A stretch of DNA of 64,000 nucleotides. Origin: Desulfuromonadales bacterium (GTDB taxonomy: Bacteria; Desulfobacterota; Desulfuromonadia; Desulfuromonadales; BM103). A program made the position numbers and the translations under genes. Where the stretch lies: NCBI GenBank assembly GCA_030145205.1, contig JAQYVZ010000001.1, positions 1 through 64,000 on the forward strand, given 5' to 3'. Positions 8,519 to 16,102 of this stretch are shown here, in pieces (position 1 is the stretch's first letter; every line of letters begins with the position of its first letter). A model generated the notes under the pieces. It made no database searches. It was given only the letters and a program-made list of their open reading frames with translations, and had not been told where the DNA came from.

Positions 8519-10306
8519 CTAGATCCCGGACAAATTGAACAATTCAGGAAAGCGTTTGCGCATCGCGTCTTCAAGTGCCAGATTGACGTCGGCTGCAGTC
8601 GGCAGGTCAATAATTTTCTCGAAAATCTCCTGGACTTCCTGCAAGGACACCTGACGCATAATCCGCTTCAGACGAGAGATATTGGTCGCGTTCATCGACA
8701 ATTCCCGGAAACCGAGGGCGATCAGGACAACGCAATAGAGTTGCTCGCCCGCCATCTCGCCGCACATGCCGATCTCGATGCCGGCCGTCTCGGCCGCCTG
8801 GCAAACCTGCTTCAGGGCCCGCAGCACCGCCGGGTGCAAAGGCTCGTACAAGTAAGCAACATGCTCATTGCTGCGGTCGATCGCCAGACAGTACTGGATC
8901 AGGTCGTTGGTCCCCACCGAGAAGAAATCGGATTCGCGGGCCAGCAGATCGGCAATCAGCACAGCTGACGGCGTCTCGATCATGATCCCGACCGGGACAG
9001 AGTCATTAAATGCGAGACCTTCGTCCCGCAACTCCTGTTTGACCTCATCAAGGTACTGCCTGCAGGCACGCAACTCCCCAACCCCAGAGATCATCGGAAA
9101 CATAATCCGCAATGAGCCGTAAACAGAGGCCCGCAGGATCGCCCGCAACTGACTCTTGAACAGGCGCCCCTCCTTAAGGGAAAAACGTACAGCCCGCAAG
9201 CCCATAACCGGATTGAGCTCGTCGCAGAGGTTGAATTCGGGAACGAATTTGTCGCCGCCGACATCCAGGGTGCGGATCGTCACAGGGTGGGGCCTCATCT
9301 CCTCGGCCACCTGACGGTAAACCGCGAACTGCTCCTCTTCATTCGGTGCAACGTCATGCTCCATAAAGAGGAATTCAGTCCGGAACAGGCCAATCCCTTC
9401 TGCGCCCAGTTCCCGAGCTTCGGCAGCTTCATCACTCAAGTCGAGATTCGCGCGCAGCGCGATATGGTGCCCGTCACGTGTCTCCGCAGGAAGAGTTCGA
9501 AACGCCTCCAACTCTTTCTCAAGATATTCGTAGCGCTGTTTCTTCTCGAGATATTCGCGGAAAGTCTCTTGGGAAGGGTTGAGGATCACCGTCCCGGATA
9601 TGCCATCAATGATCATTGGCAAGGCATTCGGCACCAGCGAGGTCACCGTCTCGAGACCGACAACCGCCGGAATCCCCAGGGACCGTGCCAAAATCGCCGT
9701 ATGCGCAGTCCGACTGCCAACGTCTGTGACGAAGCCAATGATTTTTTCTTTGTTCATCTGCACGGTGTCAGCCGGCGACAGGTCATGGGCAACAACGATG
9801 ACCGTGTCCTCGATATCGTTGAGAGTGTCCCGAACTTCCCCCACCAGGTTCCGCATAATGCGGTCGCCAACCAGGTCAATATCGGAGCGTCGTTCACGTA
9901 GATATTCATCAGTGATACTGTCAAACACTTTACGCAGACGCCCCAAGGTCCTACTGATAGCCCCTTCCGCATTGACCAGTTCCTTCTGAATCAACTCTTT
10001 CGTCTCACCAACCAGCATCTGGTCTTCGAGAATCAGCAGGTGTGTGTCAATGATATAGAGATGATCGGAAAGACCTTCGGTGAGGGCCTGTTTTTTTACC
10101 TCAAGGAGCTGTCCCCGGGAAGTCGACAAAGCGTCGTCAAACGCTTTGATTTCGGCCTGAACTTCTTCGGGCGCAATGCGGCGTTCCACAGCCGCAACCC
10201 GGGCGCGATTGACCAGGTGACTGTTGGCAATCGCGATACCGGGAGAGGCACCAATGCCGACCAGGATGGTGTCCTGCTCTATATCAATCTTCACCGAAGC
10301 CATCAT
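8519..10306 (-). CDS. ptsI: PTS enzyme I (phosphoenolpyruvate-protein phosphotransferase)
   Basis: A 595-residue cytoplasmic enzyme that takes phosphate from PEP and passes it to HPr. The phosphohistidine domain carries GSRTAHTAILARSLG with the active His near residue 202. The C-terminal PEP-binding barrel has GLFRTEFLFM, the RTLDVGGDK motif and the catalytic Cys in IGMCGEMAGE. There is no N-terminal GAF domain, so it is the ordinary sugar-type EI and not EI-Ntr. It overlaps the end of ptsH by 23 bp, indicating tight co-translation. As the only EI in the window it probably feeds both the mannose-family EIIA and PtsN. Confidence 0.97.
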   Translation of the reverse strand: MMASVKIDIEQDTILVGIGASPGIAIANSHLVNRARVAAVERRIAPEEVQAEIKAFDDALSTSRGQLLEVKKQALTEGLSDHLYIIDTHLLILEDQMLVGETKELIQKELVNAEGAISRTLGRLRKVFDSITDEYLRERRSDIDLVGDRIMRNLVGEVRDTLNDIEDTVIVVAHDLSPADTVQMNKEKIIGFVTDVGSRTAHTAILARSLGIPAVVGLETVTSLVPNALPMIIDGISGTVILNPSQETFREYLEKKQRYEYLEKELEAFRTLPAETRDGHHIALRANLDLSDEAAEARELGAEGIGLFRTEFLFMEHDVAPNEEEQFAVYRQVAEEMRPHPVTIRTLDVGGDKFVPEFNLCDELNPVMGLRAVRFSLKEGRLFKSQLRAILRASVYGSLRIMFPMISGVGELRACRQYLDEVKQELRDEGLAFNDSVPVGIMIETPSAVLIADLLARESDFFSVGTNDLIQYCLAIDRSNEHVAYLYEPLHPAVLRALKQVCQAAETAGIEIGMCGEMAGEQLYCVVLIALGFRELSMNATNISRLKRIMRQVSLQEVQEIFEKIIDLPTAADVNLALEDAMRKRFPELFNLSGI

Positions 10307-10550
10307 TAATCAACTGTCCTATGGTTTCCAGAGCCTCGTCCGCATCTTCACCCTGCACACTGATCCGGATCATGACACCCTGTGGTGCTGCCAGCATGAG
10401 CAGCCCCATGATGCTCTTTCCATTAACTTCCGTGCCGTCCTTTTCGACGGTCACATCCGACTTAAACCGATTGGCGGTCTGCACCAGCTGTGCTGCCGCA
10501 CGAGCGTGCAGACCAAGCCGATTGACAATTTTAAATTCAGCACTCTGCAA
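10284..10550 (-). CDS. ptsH: Phosphocarrier protein HPr
   Basis: The start is placed at a TTG (10550), five bases after a strong AAGGAGG. This gives 88 residues, the usual HPr length, and puts the phosphorylated histidine exactly at position 15 (NRLGLHARAA). The regulatory serine falls at position 46 in GKSIMG, the site used by HPr kinase. An in-frame extension to 10772 overlaps the EIID gene and is not credible. The gene lies between EIID and ptsI. Having both His15 and Ser46 together with hprK in the same operon implies two modes of HPr phosphorylation. Confidence 0.95.
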   Translation of the reverse strand: MQSAEFKIVNRLGLHARAAAQLVQTANRFKSDVTVEKDGTEVNGKSIMGLLMLAAPQGVMIRISVQGEDADEALETIGQLINDGFGED

Positions 10551-10561
10551 ACAACCCTCCT

Positions 10562-11338
10562 TCAAAACAAAAAGGCAAGAACCAGCAAACTCACCGTCGT
10601 CACCAGGACAAGGAACATACTGGAGACTCCCTTGCGCGACAAGCGTGCGAACAACAGCACCACGGGCAGCAGAGCAAACCCCCATACGGAAGGGATTTCC
10701 TGCAGGTTGCAGCCCTTGTGCGCCAGGTAGGCACAGATCACACCGAGCAGAACAATTGAAATTTCCTTGCACCGGACCGAAACATCCGGCAGGTGGAAAC
10801 GCTGAATCGTTTCAATAGCGCGTAAACCCCCGTAGTAGCCGAGCAGCAGCCCAAAACTGCGACACAACAAATGCGGCAGGTTAAACAGCGCTAGGAAAAC
10901 CACCGGAGCCCACAGGGATCCCTGAGCGGCCAAGAACAGCGCAATAATCGCCGCCAACGGACGAATTCCGCCCCAAAACAGCGAATCGCCGATCGCAGCA
11001 AATGGCGCCATCACCATCTTCTTGAATTCAGCGACCTCGACCGGCACGTCTCCCCCTGCAGCAGTCGTTGCTTCAAGCCGCAACGTTGCACCAGCAACCA
11101 GAGGGGCAAAATAAGGATGAGTGTTAAAATACTCCTTGTGCCGGGCCAAAACCTCAGCCGGGATGTCCCGACCGTAAATTGCGCGCAACCCGGGCAGAAT
11201 CAGGAACAGAAACCCCAAATTCTGCAGCCGTTCAAAGTTCCAACTGGCCTGCAAAAGAAAAGAGCGTCCGAACATTTTCAGGAGCGGCACACGCATTTCA
11301 CGCGGCGCGATCTCTTCTTTACTGTGCAGTACCGGCAT
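10562..11338 (-). CDS. PTS mannose-family EIID component
   Basis: A 258-residue membrane subunit of the mannose/sorbose-type permease. Family-like segments are SFLLQASWNFERLQNLGFLF, HKEYFNTHPYFAPLVAGATL and MVMAPFAAIGDSLFWGGIRP, followed by several hydrophobic spans in the C-terminal half. It works with EIIC to move the sugar while EIIB donates phosphate. Only 4 bp separate it from the EIIC gene. The substrate cannot be read from the sequence, since no sugar catabolic genes are adjacent. Confidence 0.93.
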   Translation of the reverse strand: MPVLHSKEEIAPREMRVPLLKMFGRSFLLQASWNFERLQNLGFLFLILPGLRAIYGRDIPAEVLARHKEYFNTHPYFAPLVAGATLRLEATTAAGGDVPVEVAEFKKMVMAPFAAIGDSLFWGGIRPLAAIIALFLAAQGSLWAPVVFLALFNLPHLLCRSFGLLLGYYGGLRAIETIQRFHLPDVSVRCKEISIVLLGVICAYLAHKGCNLQEIPSVWGFALLPVVLLFARLSRKGVSSMFLVLVTTVSLLVLAFLF

Positions 11339-11342
11339 AACC

Positions 11343-12032
11343 CTACCTCAACCAGAGAACCAGCAGAGTCCCCGCGAACGAGGCGCAAAAGAGAGACATT
11401 CCCCGAGCGATATTGATCAACCCGAGCAGTGCGGCAGATCCGACCAGAGTAAAACTGTACTGCAGCCCGAGACCTGCTTCCCGCACCAAATCAATCACCA
11501 GAGGAGCAAAATTGTACAGCAGCAGGACACCGATGAGCAGGATCGATGAATAGGTCGCAAGACCAGCAAGTGCGAAATTGATCAACCCCTTCAGATGGAG
11601 CCGTTCAAGCGCTACGCTTTCACCCGTTTCCAGAGCCTTGTTGCGCTTCAGCGTCAGCCCATTGGCGTGTCGCGCGAGCCGATCGAACAGCTGCCCAAAT
11701 TTACCGAGCGGAACAGCTGTCAGCACACACAATATTACGACCGGCATCCCAGACATACCGAGCAGACGTTCCATGCTCAGGGCAAGAACAGTTGCTCCGA
11801 TCGCAACTTGAGTATCATCCGGCGGGATAGACGCACCAACCGGTAGACGTCCAAGCCAGAGCAGTTCGAGCATGGTGCCGATCTCGAGCCCGACTAGGGG
11901 GTTACCCATCAGTAAACCCGCCAGGGGGGCAGCGACAATCGGACGGGAGACCATAAACTGCAGCAAGGCCATCCGATCCAGCCCTGCCAGCATCGCTAAA
12001 ACACCCGTCAACAGATAATCGCCCCAGACCAT
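11343..12032 (-). CDS. PTS mannose-family EIIC component
   Basis: A 229-residue polytopic membrane protein. The region PIVAAPLAGLLMGNPLVGLE, LELLWLGRLPVGASIPPDD and the following hydrophobic spans are typical of the EII-sorbose/mannose EIIC family, which forms the transport channel with EIID. It begins 1 bp after the EIIB stop, indicating one operon with EIIA, EIIB, EIID, HPr and EI. Confidence 0.93.
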   Translation of the reverse strand: MVWGDYLLTGVLAMLAGLDRMALLQFMVSRPIVAAPLAGLLMGNPLVGLEIGTMLELLWLGRLPVGASIPPDDTQVAIGATVLALSMERLLGMSGMPVVILCVLTAVPLGKFGQLFDRLARHANGLTLKRNKALETGESVALERLHLKGLINFALAGLATYSSILLIGVLLLYNFAPLVIDLVREAGLGLQYSFTLVGSAALLGLINIARGMSLFCASFAGTLLVLWLR

Positions 12033-12033
12033 A

Positions 12034-12522
12034 CTAACGACCCTTGAATTTCACCAGTTTATGCCAGCCCTGTTCCCGGTCAGAAGGAACGCATTGCGAG
12101 ACGATTGTCACACCTTGCTCTGCGATCTCCTGCAGGTTATCAATATCGGCCGGGTCAAGTGCGATCGTGCAGCTATAACGATTCGTGCCCTCTGCGGAAT
12201 GCATGTTTCCCAGGTTCAATTTGTCGTAGTCGACCCCCATCTTGCGGACCTTCAGGGCATCACCCGAATTGACAAATAGCAGCAGAACCCTTTTCTTAAG
12301 CAGCTGTGCCGAACTCAGAATCTGTGCGGTTTCTTCCAGTGTGCCGATGATCAGTTTGATCGAACTGGGCACGGCCGCCTGCATAATGGTGCTCTGGAAG
12401 CTGTTGGCAGCGACATCGTCATTGGCGACCACGATACAGTCTGCCTTGACCGACGGCACCCAGGCTTCGAGAACCTGACCGTGCACGAGCCGACTGTCAA
12501 CTCTGGCTAGTACGATACTCAT
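12034..12522 (-). CDS. PTS mannose-family EIIB component
   Basis: A 162-residue cytoplasmic phosphotransferase subunit. The N-terminus SIVLARVDSRLVHGQVLEAW contains the active-site histidine at residue 14 in the motif DSRLVHGQ. The rest has the normal EIIB length, with FVNSGDALKVRKMGVDYDKL near the middle. It accepts phosphate from the EIIA encoded 12 bp upstream and passes it to the sugar carried by EIIC/EIID. Confidence 0.94.
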   Translation of the reverse strand: MSIVLARVDSRLVHGQVLEAWVPSVKADCIVVANDDVAANSFQSTIMQAAVPSSIKLIIGTLEETAQILSSAQLLKKRVLLLFVNSGDALKVRKMGVDYDKLNLGNMHSAEGTNRYSCTIALDPADIDNLQEIAEQGVTIVSQCVPSDREQGWHKLVKFKGR

Positions 12523-12534
12523 TTACACCCTCGC

Positions 12535-12936
12535 TCAACGCTTCAGATATTCACTGGCCAGCGAGATGCTCTGCTGACCGTAAGTCTTGAGAATTCCGGC
12601 CAGTTCATCCAGACCCAAGCCTTCCTGACTGTTAAAAAACTTCAAAACCATCGGCAAGTTGATCCCGGTCAGAACCTCGACCTTGTCCGGCTCGAGAAAG
12701 GTCAAGCCGACGTTGGCCGGCGTCCCACCGAACATATCTGTCATAATGACGACACCATCACCTTCCGTGCCGACAGTCGCAATCGCCTGTTTAATCGCCA
12801 CCTGAATATCTTCCAGGGAGTTGTCACGTGCGACACCAACCGCGCAGGCATTGCGGACGGGGCCAATAATCATCTCGACCGCCTTAAGAATTTCATCCCC
12901 AAGATTGCCGTGGGTGGCAACCACCAGACCAACCAT
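12535..12936 (-). CDS. PTS mannose-family EIIA component
   Basis: A 133-residue cytoplasmic protein with the family N-terminus MVGLVVATHGNLGDEIL, the phosphorylated His at residue 9, then DMFGGTPANVGL and LTGINLPMVLKF. It is encoded as a separate EIIA and not fused to EIIB as in E. coli ManX. It is the first PTS gene after rapZ, 42 bp downstream. Confidence 0.95.
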   Translation of the reverse strand: MVGLVVATHGNLGDEILKAVEMIIGPVRNACAVGVARDNSLEDIQVAIKQAIATVGTEGDGVVIMTDMFGGTPANVGLTFLEPDKVEVLTGINLPMVLKFFNSQEGLGLDELAGILKTYGQQSISLASEYLKR

Positions 12937-12978
12937 ATTTACATCCTTTTTGCTGTGAGAACGGCACCAAAAACCGTG

Positions 12979-13842
12979 TTAATCGCCCGTCCGGTCAATA
13001 TCCCGGTGGGTCAACTCGATCAGGCAGCCGCTACCAAGCAGCAACGGCTGCAGTTCTTCAGCAATGGCCACACTGCGATGGCGCCCACCCGTACAACCTA
13101 TGCCAATGGTTAGCGCGCATTTCCCCTCATGACGGTAACGGGGCAGCAGGAAAAACAACAAATCTCTCACCCGGGTGACAAATTCCTGGCAGTCCGGCTG
13201 CGACAGCACGTACTGCCTGACAAGCTGGTCAAGACCGGTCAAGGGGCGCAGTTCTTCCACAAAATGGGGGTTATCAAGAAAACGGACATCGAAGACAAGA
13301 TCCGCCTCTAATGGCAATCCGTAACGGAAGCCGAAGGACCGGACTTGAACCTGCAGCTGCTGGATGGCTGCATCCGCTCCCAGCACAACGCCAAGGGCCC
13401 TGCGACGCAGTTCATGTACCGTCTCCCCTGAGCTGTCCAGAATCGCCGTTGCCAAACCCCGGATCTCCGCCATCATACTGCGTTCCTGGCTAATCGCCCG
13501 GGAAACGCCTTCATCCAGAGCCAGAGGGTGGCGACGACGCGTCTCTGAAAAACGCCGCACCAAGTCTTGGTCAGAAGCCTCAAAAAACAGAACATCAACC
13601 TTGTAACCAGCTTTGCGCAACAGGGTCAATTGACGGTCGCAGCCTTCGAGGAACTCGGAGCTGCGCACATCGACCACCACAGCCACAGGCTGATTGCCAC
13701 GATCTGTCAACTTCAAAAAGTCGCGCAGCATAACCAGCGGCAGGTTGTCGACGACGAAGAAACCAGCATCTTCAAGAGCCCGGGCCCCGGTACTTTTTCC
13801 GGACCCAGATAGGCCCGTAATGATCACCAGTCGGCGCTTCAT
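12979..13842 (-). CDS. rapZ: RapZ-family nucleotide-binding protein
   Basis: A 287-residue protein with an N-terminal Walker A (ITGLSGSGKSTGARALE) and a C-terminal domain containing IGIGCTGGRHRSVAIAEEL, both typical of RapZ (YvcJ/YhbJ). In enterics RapZ is an RNA-binding adaptor controlling glucosamine-6-phosphate synthase. Whether that applies here is unknown, because no GlmY/GlmZ-type RNA is visible. Its start overlaps the hprK stop by 4 bp (ATGA). Confidence 0.95.
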   Translation of the reverse strand: MKRRLVIITGLSGSGKSTGARALEDAGFFVVDNLPLVMLRDFLKLTDRGNQPVAVVVDVRSSEFLEGCDRQLTLLRKAGYKVDVLFFEASDQDLVRRFSETRRRHPLALDEGVSRAISQERSMMAEIRGLATAILDSSGETVHELRRRALGVVLGADAAIQQLQVQVRSFGFRYGLPLEADLVFDVRFLDNPHFVEELRPLTGLDQLVRQYVLSQPDCQEFVTRVRDLLFFLLPRYRHEGKCALTIGIGCTGGRHRSVAIAEELQPLLLGSGCLIELTHRDIDRTGD

Positions 13843-14822
13843 TCGAGATTGTCTCCGATAATGCTCTTGGAATGTAGTCGCGCCGCTTCGGCCATTCGTT
13901 GTTCAAGCCGGTCTTCGAACTCGGCCGCGCTGTGGTATCCCATCTCCTTCAGTAGCTGATTACGCGCAGCAACCTCGACAATCGTCGTGATATTCCGCCC
14001 CGGCCCCACTGGAATGGTTTGCAACGGCAGAGAAACCCCCAACAGGTCATAAGTCCGCTCCTCAAGACCGAGGCGATCATACTCTTGCCCTTCCTGCCAT
14101 TCAACCAGCTCAATCACCAGATCGATCTTTTTGCGTTCCCGAACAGCCGCCACACCGAACAGGTGCTTGATGTTGATGATCCCCAGCCCACGAATTTCCA
14201 TGTGGTAATGCAGCAGGTCACTCCCTTCGCCGAACAGAACCGCTGGCAATTTGAGACGCACCTTGACGATATCATCCGAAACCAGGCGATGACCACGCAG
14301 AACCAGGTCAAGGGCGCACTCACTCTTACCGACACCGCTCTTGCCGGTGAGCAACACCCCGACCCCAAGCACATCAACCAGGACGCCGTGCAGGGTCGAC
14401 TGCGGCAAAAGCCGTTCTTCGAGGTAGTTGGTGATCAGCGAAATAAACGTGGAACTTTGGTGAGGGGTCCGCAGCAGCGGAATATCACGGCGGTCCGCCT
14501 CGTCCAGCAGAATCTTAGGAGGGGACAACGCCTTGGTGATGATGAAGCAGCAGAGATCGACTGAACAGAGTTGGGTGACAACGCGACCGGCTTTCGCCGC
14601 ATCACGCTCAATCAGTTCATCCAGATAGGAGAGTTCTGTCGAGCCGAGCACCTGGATCCTGTCCGGGTGCAGACTCTCCAGATAACCAGCCAACGCCAGC
14701 CCCGGCTTCTGAATGCGCGGGACCTGGACATGCCGCCCGAGACCACGGCTTCCGGCCAGCAGTTCCAGATGCAGGCCAGCCTCTTCTTCGGACAATAGAT
14801 CGGCAATACTCAGTCGCGCCAT
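13839..14822 (-). CDS. hprK: HPr kinase/phosphorylase
   Basis: A 327-residue bifunctional enzyme that phosphorylates and dephosphorylates HPr at Ser46. An N-terminal domain (about residues 1-130) precedes the catalytic domain with HGVLVDVLGVGVLLTG, Walker A GKSGVGKSE and HRLVSDDIV. The HprK signature follows near MEIRGLGIINIKHLFG. The matching HPr serine is present in this operon. In Firmicutes this pair mediates catabolite repression through CcpA. In proteobacteria the target is less clear, and control of PTS flux is plausible. Confidence 0.96.
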   Translation of the reverse strand: MARLSIADLLSEEEAGLHLELLAGSRGLGRHVQVPRIQKPGLALAGYLESLHPDRIQVLGSTELSYLDELIERDAAKAGRVVTQLCSVDLCCFIITKALSPPKILLDEADRRDIPLLRTPHQSSTFISLITNYLEERLLPQSTLHGVLVDVLGVGVLLTGKSGVGKSECALDLVLRGHRLVSDDIVKVRLKLPAVLFGEGSDLLHYHMEIRGLGIINIKHLFGVAAVRERKKIDLVIELVEWQEGQEYDRLGLEERTYDLLGVSLPLQTIPVGPGRNITTIVEVAARNQLLKEMGYHSAAEFEDRLEQRMAEAARLHSKSIIGDNLE

Positions 14823-14915
14823 GGCTCCCTGTCAAAAAAGCCCCTGAGACGGGCTGATGATGTAGGAGAGATAGACCGCCAACGACACAGCAACCAGCAA
14901 TCGGGGCGGCGGGAA

Positions 14916-15377
14916 TCAGAGCTGTTCTTCCTCTTCCTCAATCACCCGGTGAATCTCTTCACAATTCTCGGCTGCCTGCAACCGGTCGCGAACCGTCGGA
15001 CTTTTGAGCAGTTTGGAAATCCGCGCCAGAGTTTTGAGGTGAACGCCAACGGACTCTTCCGGAGCCACCAGCAGGAAAAACAGCTGCGCTGGCTTGCCGT
15101 CCATTGAATCGAAATCGACGCCGTCCCGGCTCAAGCCAAAAGAAATCCTGAGCTGGTCAAGGTTTTTCAGCTTCCCGTGCGGGATGGCAACACCATCCCC
15201 GATTCCTGTGCTGCCCAGGCGCTCACGTTCCATCAGCACCCGCAGGACATCCTCACGGTCAAGCGAGGCATCAGCCATCAACAAGGCATCGGTCAACTCG
15301 CCAAGGATTTCCTTTTTACCGGTCCCCTTAAGGTCGACAACAATGGCTGCAGGGTCAAGCAACTCCGAAATTTTCAT
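14916..15377 (-). CDS. ptsN: Nitrogen-type PTS EIIA (PtsN)
   Basis: A 153-residue EIIA of the fructose/Ntr type. The phosphorylatable histidine is residue 67 in DGVAIPHGKL, and ERERLGSTGIGDG precedes it as usual. The C-terminus is an acidic run (EEEEEQL). PtsN is normally a regulator and not a sugar transporter, acting on potassium, nitrogen or stress responses. No NPr or EI-Ntr is present, so HPr and EI of this operon are its likely phosphate donors. It lies between hpf and hprK, behind the hpf terminator. Confidence 0.95.
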   Translation of the reverse strand: MKISELLDPAAIVVDLKGTGKKEILGELTDALLMADASLDREDVLRVLMERERLGSTGIGDGVAIPHGKLKNLDQLRISFGLSRDGVDFDSMDGKPAQLFFLLVAPEESVGVHLKTLARISKLLKSPTVRDRLQAAENCEEIHRVIEEEEEQL

Positions 15378-15412
15378 AATAATTCAACTCAAATAACGCG
15401 TTTAATCCCAGG

Positions 15413-15451
15413 TCAAAAAACATCGGCAGGCGGGCTAAAACCCACCTGCCG
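15413..15451 (-). terminator. Rho-independent terminator of hpf
   Basis: On the minus strand CGGCAGGTGGG pairs with CCCGCCTGCCG (11 bp with one G-T pair) around TTTTAG, followed by ATGTTTTTTG. It is 12 bp after the hpf stop and should partly or fully uncouple hpf from ptsN. Confidence 0.85.
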
Positions 15452-15463
15452 AAAAACATAGCC

Positions 15464-16009
15464 TTAAATCTGCGGAACAATCAAGCCATAATTTCCATCT
15501 TTACGCCGATAGACGACATTAATCGCCTCGGAATTCGAGTCAGTAAACACAAGAAATTCCTTATCGAGAAGGTCCATCTGCATCACCGCCTCATCAACTG
15601 ACATCGGCTTGACGTGAAAGCTGTCTGTCTTGATAATCGTCGGCTCACTGTGACCCTCATCAATACTATCGGCCGTAAAAACCGTCTTATTGACTGTCCA
15701 GTCACGACCGCCGGCCGGCTTGTGGCGCTTGATTTTTTCCTTGTAGCGTTTCAACTGGCGCTCAATCTTGTCCAACATGCCGTCAATGGCAGCGTACATG
15801 TCGCTAGTCTCATGAGAGGCTTTGATGGTGATCCCCTTGGCGAGCAGGATCACTTCCGATTTGTGACGAATCTTCTTCTCCACGGAAAGTGCCACCTGTG
15901 CCTCGACCGGCTCATCAATATACTTTTTAACTTTTGCCAGCTTCTCTTCGACGTAGGTTTTAACAGGCTCACTGCTTTCCATGTGTCTGAATGTCACCGC
16001 AATTTGCAT
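15464..16009 (-). CDS. hpf: Long-form ribosome hibernation promoting factor
   Basis: A 181-residue protein. The N-terminal domain (1 to about 100) is the ribosome-binding HPF/YfiA fold (MQIAVTFRHMESSEPVKTYV, basic RHKSEVILLAKG and KRYKEKIKRHK). A linker is followed by the C-terminal dimerisation domain (FHVKPMSVDEAVMQMDLLDK to DGNYGLIVPQI). This is the long form, which makes 100S ribosome dimers without RMF. It has its own terminator and a likely promoter with a palindrome, so it can be induced separately from rpoN. Confidence 0.96.
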   Translation of the reverse strand: MQIAVTFRHMESSEPVKTYVEEKLAKVKKYIDEPVEAQVALSVEKKIRHKSEVILLAKGITIKASHETSDMYAAIDGMLDKIERQLKRYKEKIKRHKPAGGRDWTVNKTVFTADSIDEGHSEPTIIKTDSFHVKPMSVDEAVMQMDLLDKEFLVFTDSNSEAINVVYRRKDGNYGLIVPQI

Positions 16010-16066
16010 AATAGACCGACCTCCTGGATAGTAGGGTTATTCCTCTGGACTCTCTCTTTGACTACA

Positions 16067-16095
16067 ATTATACCTGTGAAACGCGGAGGTTTCAC
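16067..16095 (-). promoter_or_regulatory. Putative hpf promoter with inverted repeat
   Basis: A perfect TATAAT (16067-16072, minus strand) lies about 60 bp before the hpf start. Seventeen bases upstream is GTGAAA, a 4/6 -35 match that is half of a perfect inverted repeat, GTGAAAC-6-GTTTCAC (16076-16095). The repeat sits 7 bp past the rpoN stop and has no T-run, so it looks more like an operator or RNA stem than a terminator. Confidence 0.5.
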
Positions 16096-16102
16096 CCCTC
16101 TT

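Noticed and set aside
10551-10772. N-terminal extension of HPr
   Set aside because: It overlaps the EIID gene. The TTG after AAGGAGG gives the usual 88 residues with His15 and Ser46 in register.
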